DNA from: an uncultured Kiritimatiellota bacterium
Lineage (GTDB): Bacteria > Verrucomicrobiota > Kiritimatiellia > RFP12 > UBA1067
NCBI GenBank assembly: GCA_934635045.1
Contig: CAKTZA010000009.1
Coordinates: 18,002 to 82,001 of the forward strand
Direction: 5' to 3'
Length of the DNA: 64,000 nt
The position numbers and the translations under genes are program-made. The notes under the pieces were generated by a model, which worked only from the letters and a program-made list of their open reading frames with translations, did not search any database and was not told the DNA's origin. Below, one piece after another: positions 15,305-24,000 of the stretch. Each line of letters starts with the position of its first letter. Position 1 is the first letter of the stretch.

Positions 15305-15895
15305 TCAGCGGGACGTCCCACAGAAGAAGATGAGTGCGGCCAGTTGGAGGGCGAGCAGCCCGTAGACGAGCCACGCGACCTTCCGGCCGTTTGTCGGATC
15401 GACCGCCTCGCGCTCGGAGTACTTCGTTACGCCCGCGATGTAGGCGAGCCAGACCGCCGCCGCGATCCAGACGGGACCGCCCACGGAACCGCCCAGCAGC
15501 ACATTGCACCCACGCGCCGCGCCCATGAGCAACGGATTCTTCGTGCGGTTGTAGAGCTGGATCGCGACCGTCAGCGCGACAAGTACAAGAAACGGGCCGT
15601 GACCGAGATAAAGCGCCAGCACGGCAAGGCACAGGCAGGCCGTGCGCGCCGTCCGCGCCGCGCGCAGGGAGATCTCGCCCGCCGCGAGCGGGCGCGTCTT
15701 CGGGTCGGTCGCCGCGCCGACGAGGTCGTTGTCGACGAGCCCGTACAGGTACATGCAGACCGAGGCGAGGCAGACGAGGGCGATGTCACCCACGCGCGCG
15801 GCGACCAGTCCGCCGCACGCCGCCGCGCCGACCAGCACGTCCCCCGGCACGGTGACGAGGTTCTGGACGCGAAAGAGCCGAAGCCACGCGCTCAT
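15305..15895 (-). CDS. UbiA-family prenyltransferase-like membrane protein
   Basis: 196 residues with about six hydrophobic segments. The conserved aspartate-rich motif is YLYGLVDNDLVGAATDPKTRPLAAGEIS, as in UbiA-type enzymes (NxxxDxxxD followed by RPLxxG), and a second region includes LYNRTKNPLLMGAARGCNVLLGG. Family members transfer prenyl chains to aromatic or other acceptors; at 196 residues this is shorter than the usual 270-300 and lacks some helices, so the substrate is unknown. ATG 15895 overlaps the dapB stop by 4 nt, so it is co-transcribed with dapB, though a lysine-pathway role is not implied. Confidence 0.75.
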   Translation of the reverse strand: MSAWLRLFRVQNLVTVPGDVLVGAAACGGLVAARVGDIALVCLASVCMYLYGLVDNDLVGAATDPKTRPLAAGEISLRAARTARTACLCLAVLALYLGHGPFLVLVALTVAIQLYNRTKNPLLMGAARGCNVLLGGSVGGPVWIAAAVWLAYIAGVTKYSEREAVDPTNGRKVAWLVYGLLALQLAALIFFCGTSR

Positions 15896-16635
15896 GCCAC
15901 GACGCCCTTGACGGCATCCGCCAGCACGTCGCGCATCGTGTAGATGCCGGGGGCCTGTCCCCGCGCCCAGACGAGCGCCTTCAGCGCGCCGGCGGCGAAC
16001 GCCGCGCGATCCTGCGCCTTGTGCGTCAGCTCGACGCGCTCAAGGTCGCCCGCAAACATGACGGTGTGGTCGCCGACGACCGCGCCGCCGCGCAGCGCGT
16101 GAATCGCAATCTCGCCGACGGGACGTTCCCCGATGTCGCCGTGGCGGCCGAAGACGAAATCGTCTCCCAGTCCGCGCCCCTGCGCCGCCGCCTTGGCCAG
16201 CATGAGCGCCGTGCCCGACGGCGCGTCCTTCTTATGGCGGTGGTGCATCTCCGTCACCTCGATGTCGTATGCGGGGCCGAGGATCGTTGCGGCCCGCCGG
16301 ACGAGATCCACCAGGAGGTTCACGCCGAGCGAGTAGTTGCCGCTCTGCACGACCGGGATCTTCTGCGCGGCGGCGTCCACGGCCTTCTGCTCGTCGGAGG
16401 TGAGGCCCGTCGTGCCGATGACGTAAGGAATACCCTGCTCGGCCGCCTGCGTGACGAAGCCGGGCACGCCCGCATGATACGAGAAGTCGATGACGCCCTC
16501 GGTCTCCTTCGGCCATGTTCGGTCGTAGCCCTCCGCCACGTCGATCTTGGCGACGACCTCCAGCCCGGCGTCCTTCGCCAGCTCAACCAGTTTCTTTCCC
16601 ATGCGCCCGGCGGCGCCGACAAGTGCGATTTTCAT
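15892..16635 (-). CDS. dapB: 4-hydroxy-tetrahydrodipicolinate reductase
   Basis: 247 residues. The N-terminal Rossmann motif is MKIALVGAAGRMGKKLVELA; it also has FSYHAG, VIGTTGLTSDEQ, the catalytic stretch EVTEMHHRHKKDAPSGTALMLA with the conserved His-His and Lys, and a C-terminal NAD(P)H/substrate region ending in GIYTMRDVL. It catalyses the second committed step of the diaminopimelate/lysine pathway and so feeds peptidoglycan. Length is normal. An extended -10 box (16668-16676) and a GGAG ribosome-binding site precede ATG 16635; dapB leads a two-gene unit with the UbiA-like gene. Confidence 0.95.
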   Translation of the reverse strand: MKIALVGAAGRMGKKLVELAKDAGLEVVAKIDVAEGYDRTWPKETEGVIDFSYHAGVPGFVTQAAEQGIPYVIGTTGLTSDEQKAVDAAAQKIPVVQSGNYSLGVNLLVDLVRRAATILGPAYDIEVTEMHHRHKKDAPSGTALMLAKAAAQGRGLGDDFVFGRHGDIGERPVGEIAIHALRGGAVVGDHTVMFAGDLERVELTHKAQDRAAFAAGALKALVWARGQAPGIYTMRDVLADAVKGVVA

Positions 16636-16667
16636 GTGTCTTCTCCCATCTCCGCTGTTGAGGCCGT

Positions 16668-16676
16668 ATTATAGCA
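16668..16676 (-). promoter_or_regulatory. extended -10 promoter for dapB
   Basis: TGCTATAAT on the minus strand, 32 nt before ATG 16635. Confidence 0.68.
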
Positions 16677-16730
16677 AATCCTTCCCCTGGCGTCTTGACG
16701 AGGAGTCCTGGCATCATAGTTTCCGTTCAA

Positions 16731-17360
16731 TCATTTTCCAAGAAATTCTTCAACTTCTCGCTTCAGGCGGACAGACAGAAACGGCATGGCATCCTCTGCT
16801 TCAGAGGGTTTTCCAACCTCATTCGAAGAAAGTATCTTGGCGACAGCAATGGCCTCCTTAATCGTGGCATCATCGCCAAAATTCTCAAAGCGAAGTAAAG
16901 CGCGAGACACGACATTCGTAGAATCCACAAAACCCACACCTTGAATCTTCTGCCATGCCCTTGCTGATGCCATGTAGGCCTCTTGCCGATCATTGTTCGT
17001 ATTCATGCAGGCGACATGCAACAGCTGTAGATGCCAGTACTGCCATTTGTCCGTTGTCAGCAAAGGATGCGCAAGCGCATTCGTCACTGTTTGACAAGCG
17101 GCCGCAAGCCAAGACTCGTTCATTGTCGCCCCGAACATTTCAAGTTGCGCACGGACAAGAACCACACGCGCAGACAATGACAACTCCACGTTTGTCGTCT
17201 GGTTCACGCATCGGCTCACATAATTTGTAAAGTCCGTTTCGATCAGGTTTGCCCTGTGGCTCAGCGCATTCGTCACCTCCGTCTCGAAATCTCTCGCGAG
17301 AATCGACACACCCGAATTCAGAGTCAACCAAAACAAGACAAAAACTATATTTCTTGACAT
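16731..17360 (-). CDS. small secreted protein of unknown function
   Basis: 209 residues with a signal peptide (MSRNIVFVLFWLTLNSGVSILA). The mature part is mainly helical, Asn/Thr/Val rich, with three repeats of a FTNYVSRCVNQTTNVE / CQTVTNALAHPLLTT / DSTNVVSRALLRF flavour; no catalytic motif is visible. It starts 2 nt after the stop codon of the large caspase-like surface protein and has a GGAG ribosome-binding site, so the two are co-expressed; it may be an accessory or inhibitor of that protein (inference). Its codon and base use is noticeably less GC-rich than its neighbours, hinting at a different origin. Confidence 0.7.
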   Translation of the reverse strand: MSRNIVFVLFWLTLNSGVSILARDFETEVTNALSHRANLIETDFTNYVSRCVNQTTNVELSLSARVVLVRAQLEMFGATMNESWLAAACQTVTNALAHPLLTTDKWQYWHLQLLHVACMNTNNDRQEAYMASARAWQKIQGVGFVDSTNVVSRALLRFENFGDDATIKEAIAVAKILSSNEVGKPSEAEDAMPFLSVRLKREVEEFLGK

Positions 17361-17362
17361 GT

Positions 17363-20300
17363 TCACCAATCTCCTTTCATTACTTCCTTCTTTCGCCGAA
17401 GCCCTAACCATGACTTGAAGTATATATACTTTTCACCTTTCTCAATTGCACAGGCATTCCAGGCCTTGTTGTCAGCATTGGCCTTCATCCACGCATCCGT
17501 GTCACCCAGCGCCGCGCGGTTCGCTATCCACGACCGGATGATTCTCGTCGGGGCCCCACCCTTGTCACCCGGAGCCTTGTAAGCGTAGCCCAGCAAGGTC
17601 TGCGGACCAACCTGTTCCCATACTTTTCCCGGCGAAACAAAATGCGAAGCGTTCTTGAAATTGATGTCCAGCACCGAACACCCTGCAAGAATCGCGCAGT
17701 CAAGGTCCCTACCCCAGCATCCTTGCAACATGGACGGCTTGAGCCCTCCCTGAAGGGCGTTGGTGTCATGATTGCCATGCCCCGAGAAGTAGAACACGTC
17801 CGCTTGGTTCATAATCTGACGCATAGGACTTTGCACACCGCCATACGCGACCGACACGACCTCACATCCCGCCGCCTTGAAGAAAGACTTTGACCGGGCA
17901 CTGACTGGCGGGGATGCCTCTAAATCCACGGTGGAGGCCTCGGTCGCTTTCCCTCGAAAAGCATAGCCCAGTTCCGAGAACGCCTCGCTGTCCGAAAGGT
18001 CCTGAACCTCCGTCGTCGGAACGTCGATCCACGCCATCTCGTCCACGCCGTCCTCGTCCTGCGACGGCAGAAGCCCCAGCTCGACCAGCTGCGCGCGCGT
18101 CCGGGACATGCGGATCTCGGAATTCGTGCCGCCGCTGAAGAACTCGGACGCCGCAATGGGGATCGCGACGCCTGTCGGGCAGGTTCCCGACGTCGACACC
18201 ACGACGTTGCTTCCCATCACGCGCCGGAAGAGGTCGAAGTCCGCGAGGACCGGCGTGACCGCCACCCGAATCCGAAGCGCCTCGTCGTCGAGCAGTACGC
18301 GCGACGCCGCGAGTTCGGACCATGCCTCGTCGTCCGGGGCGCAGACCGTGACTTCGCACCGGTAGACATGTAGCGTCGCCTCCAGCCCCTCGGCCACGTT
18401 GCCACCCCTGCCCTCGCGCATATGGATGTGCGACGTCAGGAGGCCGTCGGCGTTCTCCGCCATCCAGCCGAGTCCGCAGACGACCTCGTTTCCAGGAAGC
18501 CGCGCCGCCTTGTAGCTTTCGTAGGACGGCGCAGTCGGCAGGCCGTTCACCTTCGCCTGCCAGCAGTACCAGTCCGGGTCCGTGTGTCCGTCGGAGTTCA
18601 GCCACTGCATCGTGAGGCGGTAGGAGTTCCCCTTCTTCAGGATTCTCAGCCTCTCCGATCCCGCCCCCGGAGACGCCATCGAGAACGTGTCCGACAGGCG
18701 GTCGAGCGGGCCGAGTCCGGCAACCGTCATGCTCCAGGCGGCGTAGTCGCCGTTGATGTCAAACCGCATCCCTCGGTCCGGGAACTTCGCCGAAGGCTTC
18801 CCGCCATCGGCGGCGTCTGCCGGATCGGAGCCGTTACAGATCTCCTGGATGTCCGAGACGCCGTCGCCGTCCGTGTCCGACGCACGGGGGTCTGTTCCCA
18901 GGGCCCGTTCGTCCGCATTGCAGAGGCCGTCGCCGTCTGCGTCGCCGGACGCGCCGTTCTCGCCGGATGCGTCCAGCGGGTCAAGCCCCTGCGCCACCTC
19001 CCAGCCGTCAGGCAGCCCGTCACCGTCCGAATCCGTCGACAGCGGATTCGTGCCACGGCCAACCTCCTCGCCATCCTTCAGGCCATCGCCATCCGTGTCG
19101 GGATTGGTCGGGCTTGTTCCGCGAGCATTCACCTCTTGCCCGTCCGAAAGCCCGTCCCCGTCCGTGTCGGGGTTTCTCGGATCAGTGCCCCGCTGCTGCT
19201 CCTGGAGGTTCGTCAGCCCGTCACCGTCCGGATCCGCGCCCGCCCCGTCGCCGCCGGCCGACACGAGCGGATCGAGGCCGTTGGCAACTTCCCAGCCGTC
19301 CTGCAGTCCGTCGCCGTCCGTGTCCCTCGACAGGGGATTCGTGCCAAGGCCCATCTCCACATCGTCATCGAGGCCGTCGCCGTCCGTGTCGGCGCTGGTC
19401 GGCAAGGTGCCAAGGCCGACCTCGGCACCATCGTCCAGGCCATCGCCATCCGTGTCGGCGCGAAGCGGATCCGTCCCGTGCCCCAGATGGTACTCGACCG
19501 TCGTCCGCGGCAGGATCGGCCCGCGCGCGGCGAAGTCCCACGTCAGGTTGTAGAGCCCGTCCGGCGTGACGATGCGCCTGACCTGCACGCCGACGACGGC
19601 TTCCGACCCGTCAAGCCAGACGTCGGACGCAAGGTAGCTCACGCGCACGACGGATCCCGTCCCGCCGGGGACGATGACCTGGTAGGTCATCCGACGGTCG
19701 TCGGACGTCCCACGCAGCCTCACGTTGCGGTACTCGACGACGAAACAGCCGTTGCTCTCGACGATCCCCGTCCGCATGTACGACGCGGCGTCGCCGTCGA
19801 CCAGCGCCGTGCTGCACCAGTAAGGCGCAACCAGGATGTCGCCCATGCTGTAGGTCCCCCTGTCCAGCGGCGTCGCGAGTTCGGGGAAGACAAGAGCAAC
19901 GTTCGATCCGGGCGCATTCAGGTACATGACCCCGTTGTCGAAGCACACCGCCTTCGACATCAGGCTGCCAAGGACCGTCAGGCCGTCAGGCAGCGAAGCG
20001 ATCGCTAACGCCCCCCAGTAGCTGTGCAGGCCACCTCCGTACGAGGTGCCGCCGACCGTCGCCCAGCCCGTCGTGTCGTACCACTCGAAAGCGTCCGCCC
20101 TGACGATGCACCCCGTCTCGGTGCCGTCCGCAAGCCCGTCCCCGTCCGTGTCGGCGACCAGGGGGTCTGTCCCCAGGGCGAGTTCGTCACCGTCTGGCAA
20201 TCCGTCCCCGTCCGTGTCGGGGTTCGCGGGGCCTGTCCCCAGCGTCCACGCCTCATAGGCGTCCGAGAGGCCGTCGCCGTCCGAGTCGTCCTGCGTGGCG

Positions 20301-20938
20301 AGCCGGAAGAACGCCGCGCGTTCCATCGCGTTCGTCTGGAAGCTGTCAATGCCGATCTCGACAGCCGCGGGGGACTGCGCGCCGGACACGTCGACCTGCG
20401 CGAGGCGCGTCCAGCCGCCCGATGCCAGCTGCCAGTGCCCGAAGACGTCGAGACGGCCGTTGGGCAGGGAGAGGCCATCCGGCCACGCCACCCCCAGCGT
20501 CACCGTGTCAGTTCCCTTCTCGATTCCATAGAAGCAGAAGTTCGTCACCGAAGACAATGTGAGGTTGCTGTCGCTTAATGCGGAGTTGTTGGAGGCGGGG
20601 AGGCGCGGAGGGTCTTTGACAGGATCCACAGGATTTGAGGCGTTTGGCGTATCCGTCTCGGCAATCCTGTCAATCTTGTCAATCCCGTCTAAAAAACCAC
20701 TCGCCGCTTCGGCGCACCGTTCCTTGTACGTCCGCGTCACCGAGCCCTCCATCGTCGCAAAGGCCATGAAGCCGCCGAGGACGAAGACCGTCGGCCCGCC
20801 CAGCCGCCGGACCGCCGCGCGCACACGGGCGGGACAGCGCGACAGGCCAAGCGCCAGCGCGGCAAGGGCGACCCCGCCCAAGCCAAGGCAACAGCCCCAC
20901 AGCACGACCGAGTCAAAAGCCTCTCGATCCAATGTCAC
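17363..20938 (-). CDS. surface protein with calcium-binding TSP3 repeats and a caspase-like (clan CD) C-terminal domain
   Basis: 1191 residues. Two N-terminal hydrophobic helices (about 11-31 and 50-63) anchor it. Thrombospondin-type-3 calcium repeats of the DTDGDGLxD form lie at about 218-275 and again at about 460-730. They flank a domain of unknown fold. The C-terminus contains VFYFSGHGNHD with His1054 and DCAILAGCSVLD with Cys1087, the His-Gly and Ala-Gly-Cys pattern of clan CD cysteine peptidases (caspase, gingipain, CHAT). Residues 82-110 (DGIDKIDRIAETDTPN...) are encoded by an interspersed GACAGGATT-type repeat. The GTG start 20938 overlaps the stop of a 10-codon leader frame. The peptidase role is inferred from two motifs only. 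Confidence 0.8.
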   Translation of the reverse strand: MTLDREAFDSVVLWGCCLGLGGVALAALALGLSRCPARVRAAVRRLGGPTVFVLGGFMAFATMEGSVTRTYKERCAEAASGFLDGIDKIDRIAETDTPNASNPVDPVKDPPRLPASNNSALSDSNLTLSSVTNFCFYGIEKGTDTVTLGVAWPDGLSLPNGRLDVFGHWQLASGGWTRLAQVDVSGAQSPAAVEIGIDSFQTNAMERAAFFRLATQDDSDGDGLSDAYEAWTLGTGPANPDTDGDGLPDGDELALGTDPLVADTDGDGLADGTETGCIVRADAFEWYDTTGWATVGGTSYGGGLHSYWGALAIASLPDGLTVLGSLMSKAVCFDNGVMYLNAPGSNVALVFPELATPLDRGTYSMGDILVAPYWCSTALVDGDAASYMRTGIVESNGCFVVEYRNVRLRGTSDDRRMTYQVIVPGGTGSVVRVSYLASDVWLDGSEAVVGVQVRRIVTPDGLYNLTWDFAARGPILPRTTVEYHLGHGTDPLRADTDGDGLDDGAEVGLGTLPTSADTDGDGLDDDVEMGLGTNPLSRDTDGDGLQDGWEVANGLDPLVSAGGDGAGADPDGDGLTNLQEQQRGTDPRNPDTDGDGLSDGQEVNARGTSPTNPDTDGDGLKDGEEVGRGTNPLSTDSDGDGLPDGWEVAQGLDPLDASGENGASGDADGDGLCNADERALGTDPRASDTDGDGVSDIQEICNGSDPADAADGGKPSAKFPDRGMRFDINGDYAAWSMTVAGLGPLDRLSDTFSMASPGAGSERLRILKKGNSYRLTMQWLNSDGHTDPDWYCWQAKVNGLPTAPSYESYKAARLPGNEVVCGLGWMAENADGLLTSHIHMREGRGGNVAEGLEATLHVYRCEVTVCAPDDEAWSELAASRVLLDDEALRIRVAVTPVLADFDLFRRVMGSNVVVSTSGTCPTGVAIPIAASEFFSGGTNSEIRMSRTRAQLVELGLLPSQDEDGVDEMAWIDVPTTEVQDLSDSEAFSELGYAFRGKATEASTVDLEASPPVSARSKSFFKAAGCEVVSVAYGGVQSPMRQIMNQADVFYFSGHGNHDTNALQGGLKPSMLQGCWGRDLDCAILAGCSVLDINFKNASHFVSPGKVWEQVGPQTLLGYAYKAPGDKGGAPTRIIRSWIANRAALGDTDAWMKANADNKAWNACAIEKGEKYIYFKSWLGLRRKKEVMKGDW
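20609..20695. repeat. GACAGGATT / AATCCTGTC interspersed repeat in the surface-protein gene
   Basis: Contains plus-strand GACAGGATCCACAGGATT and, inverted, AATCCTGTCAATCTTGTC followed by CCCGTCTAAAAAA. This is a well-known style of intergenic repeat in many bacteria, but here it is translated as residues 82-110 between the membrane anchor and the mature domain. Confidence 0.7.
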
Positions 20939-20967
20939 GGTTCAATCACGGGAACATTGAAACTCAT
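20935..20967 (-). CDS. 10-codon leader frame overlapping the surface-protein start
   Basis: ATG 20967 lies 6 nt after an extended -10 box, so it would be the first codon of a leaderless mRNA. It encodes MSFNVPVIEP and its TGA overlaps the GTG start of the 1191-residue protein (GTGA). It may couple translation into the large gene. A single-base indel in the sequence would instead make it the true N-terminus of that protein. Confidence 0.45.
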   Translation of the reverse strand: MSFNVPVIEP

Positions 20968-20973
20968 GCCCGT

Positions 20974-20982
20974 ATTATACCA
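20974..20982 (-). promoter_or_regulatory. extended -10 promoter for the surface-protein gene
   Basis: TGGTATAAT, 6 nt before ATG 20967 and 35 nt before GTG 20938. Confidence 0.7.
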
Positions 20983-21023
20983 TACTCATGTCCGTCGATT
21001 CTCTAAGGCCCGATGGATGACAA

Positions 21024-24000
21024 TCACAAGTCCACAGCCTTGGACGGCCTGATCTCATCGGCGAAAAGGGAAACGAAGCCTGTCGCAAACGCATGGCAGC
21101 AACTTGCCTGCGGCGCGTCATGTTCCCACAGTGTTCCGGTTCGGCATGCCATGTCCGCATAGTAGGCAAGGGCTTCCTTTCGGGCGAGTTCGGGCATTCC
21201 CGCACGCGCAAGGCAGAGGAAGCGCAATTGCATACCGGGGAAGAGTCCGGCCTTCTTCAGAGAGCCGCGTTCGCCCCGCACCAGACGCCCCCAAAGTTCG
21301 GCGTCGCGGACAGAGTCTGCCGTACCCGTGAAGAACGCATAGTACTGGCACGTCTCGGTCGCTTCAGGACGCACGGCAAGTGCGCCATCCTTCCCGCGCA
21401 CCGCATGGTCGCGAAACTGTGCCCCGTCAAATGCCTGCGCACGGACAGCGGAACGGATCGCATCCGCACGACGGACGCAACGCTCCCATCCGTACAGTCG
21501 CCCGACCGCATCCAATGCGCCGGCATAGAGCATGTTCGCCGGATAGTTCACGTCCTGCACGTAGTCGTTGGACTCATCCCAGCCGACGAACACCCATGAC
21601 GGAAGCTTTTCAAGAAGTCCATCTGCGTTGACATATCCATCAAACCACTTCAACAGCTCCCTCACGCGTCCCTCCAGCAGCTTCGCCGTCTCGCGATCTC
21701 CGGTTCGGCGAACGTAGTCCTCAATCTCAAGGAGAAACCAGAGCGCATACGTCGGAATGTAGAGGCCATCTGTATGATCCGACGGATAGCACATCGCCAC
21801 CATGCCCTTCGGAAGATGCGGAAAACCCTGCGCAAGCGCATAGTCGCGCAAGAACGACCTCTCTACTGACGCATTGCCCGTCAGAAGCTGCAGACTTGGG
21901 CCCGAAAAATAGGAATCTCCCAGCCAGCCGGCGCGTTCGCGGCTCGGGCAGTCCATTGGCACGTCCGTCGCGCACTGCGCAAGCGTCCGGGCGGCCGCCG
22001 CCAAGACCTTGGCGGCCACGGGATCCGCCCCCACATAGACGTTGTTGAAAGCCTCGGCATTCCGATAGCGGCGCACGACAGGCGCCTTCCACGTCGCCTT
22101 GCCGGAGCGCATCGCCAAGCGGGCAAACTTGAACGTCTGCGGCTCGAAGAACTCCAGCACATATCGCCCCGGGCGCCTGATGTCCCATATTGCGCCGGCC
22201 GCGATTTCGATGCGTAGCGGGTTCACGTCCCCATCGGGCGCGCGCATCTCATCCATGGCCACCATGAACCGCCCCGGCTCCGTACACGCCAGCTCGACCT
22301 GAAGGAATCCAGTGGTGTTATGATCTCCGGCATAGAGTTTCGCCTGAACCTTTCGCCCTGCCACGCCAGGCTTGGCCCTACGCCATTTTGCCAGTTCGTG
22401 CCAGACGTTCACCTCGCATTCCTCTGCCTTATACCCGCAGAAGACAGGTGGGGCTATATTTTCAAAGCAGCGCGTCTTGGGCAAAGGCGTCGATTCGTCG
22501 CAGACAATGTCGTAGGCATCGACCTCGACGAACGACCTGTCGAGGCTGAAGTCGCAAGGCGGCACCTCCCGCGCGATGAAGCGCGGCGCGGCAACCGCCT
22601 CAAGTTCCCGCGACGGAGCCGGCGCACCGCCGATCAGGTACGCCTCCGAGAAGCCTCTCTGGAAACTGGCTCGCGGCGTCTTGACGATGCGTTCGGCCGC
22701 CCGCGCCGTCCAGTTCGTGCCGCCAGTCGCGGAAAGGACGCGTCCGTTTTGCACGATTTCCGCCGCGAGAAAAGGCGACTGGTTCATGTACACGAAGTTG
22801 TTGCACCGATACGCGTTCACTTCGATGCGCAGATGGTTTCGTCCGGCATTCAGCCGCACCGGAAGAGCATCGACACGCGCAAAGCCAGTCGGCGCGCGCG
22901 CAGGGCCGGCCGAGACAAACGTGCCGTTCAACTCGGCCTTGCAGCAGGACGCGGCCGCAATCCGCAACTCTGCCAGGCCATCCTCAGCCGTCAGTTCCGT
23001 CTCGAATGCGAACGTCTCGTTCATCGTGTCGCCCGCGCCCTTTGGCCACACCGCCTGTGCAGCAAGGAACAGGTCAGGCGCATTGAATTTCTTGTGGTTC
23101 AGGAACTCCCAGACGCGATCCAGCCACGTGTAGCTGCCCGTACCCGGTGCGGCGGCGTTCATGAAGCAGTGATCCCTCTTCGCCAGCGTATGCAGATCGC
23201 CCTGCACCCCCATGCGACGCAACTGTTCCCAGCACTTGACCGAATTCATCGCCGCCCATCCGTCCGCATCGCCGTGCAGGAACAGCATCGGACAGGTCGA
23301 AAGGTCGAAGGAGAACTCCGGCGCGAGACGCGCCGCATCGTCATTGCCGCCCGTGCGATTCGGCTCGTCAAGACCGTCCGTCAGTGCATAGGCCGGATAC
23401 AGCGCAATGCCCCACTGCACATTGCACGGAATAAGATCTGTCTCATCGACCGGCCAATATGACTTGCGCCGAGAACTCGTCGCCCCCATGATCGTGAGAT
23501 GTCCACCGGCGGACGCACCCATGATCCCAATGCGGTTCGGATCGAGGTGACGCGCCTCCGCTTCGCGGCGCACGACGCGGACTGCACGCTGAAGATCCTG
23601 CCAGGCGCTCGTATGCTTCGCGAGGCCTGTCGGACGCGGTGTGCGGTATTTGAGCGTCACGACCGTCATGCCCTTCTCGTTCAGGTAGCGTCGCGCCGAC
23701 GTTACGCCATCCCAGGAATCCGGACGGTTATCGAAGTAGGCTCCGCCGGAATAGATGATCTGGATGCCCTTGGTGCGAGGCGTCTTCGGAAGATGCCATT
23801 CGAGATATGGAACGCACTGGTTCGTCTGTGCAGCCGGCATCTTGCCTTCTGGCCAAAGGGGCATCCGTTCGTAGCCACCCCGATCGGCATCATCCGGGAA
23901 ACGCGCGGCAAGGCCGACCTCATCGCCGAGCCGTCCATCGAAGTTCATCTGGCGGATGAACTCAAGCGCGCGGTCAAACCAGTGATCCCATGCCGTGCCG

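Noticed and set aside
18800..20240. Periodic DNA repeat of about 70 bp
   Set aside because: It is the coding sequence of thrombospondin-type-3 repeats (DTDGDGL), not an independent DNA element.
20162..20240. GGGG-N5-CCCC elements in the TSP3 gene
   Set aside because: LGTDP is a natural part of TSP3 repeats, so these matches may be chance codon use rather than inserted elements.
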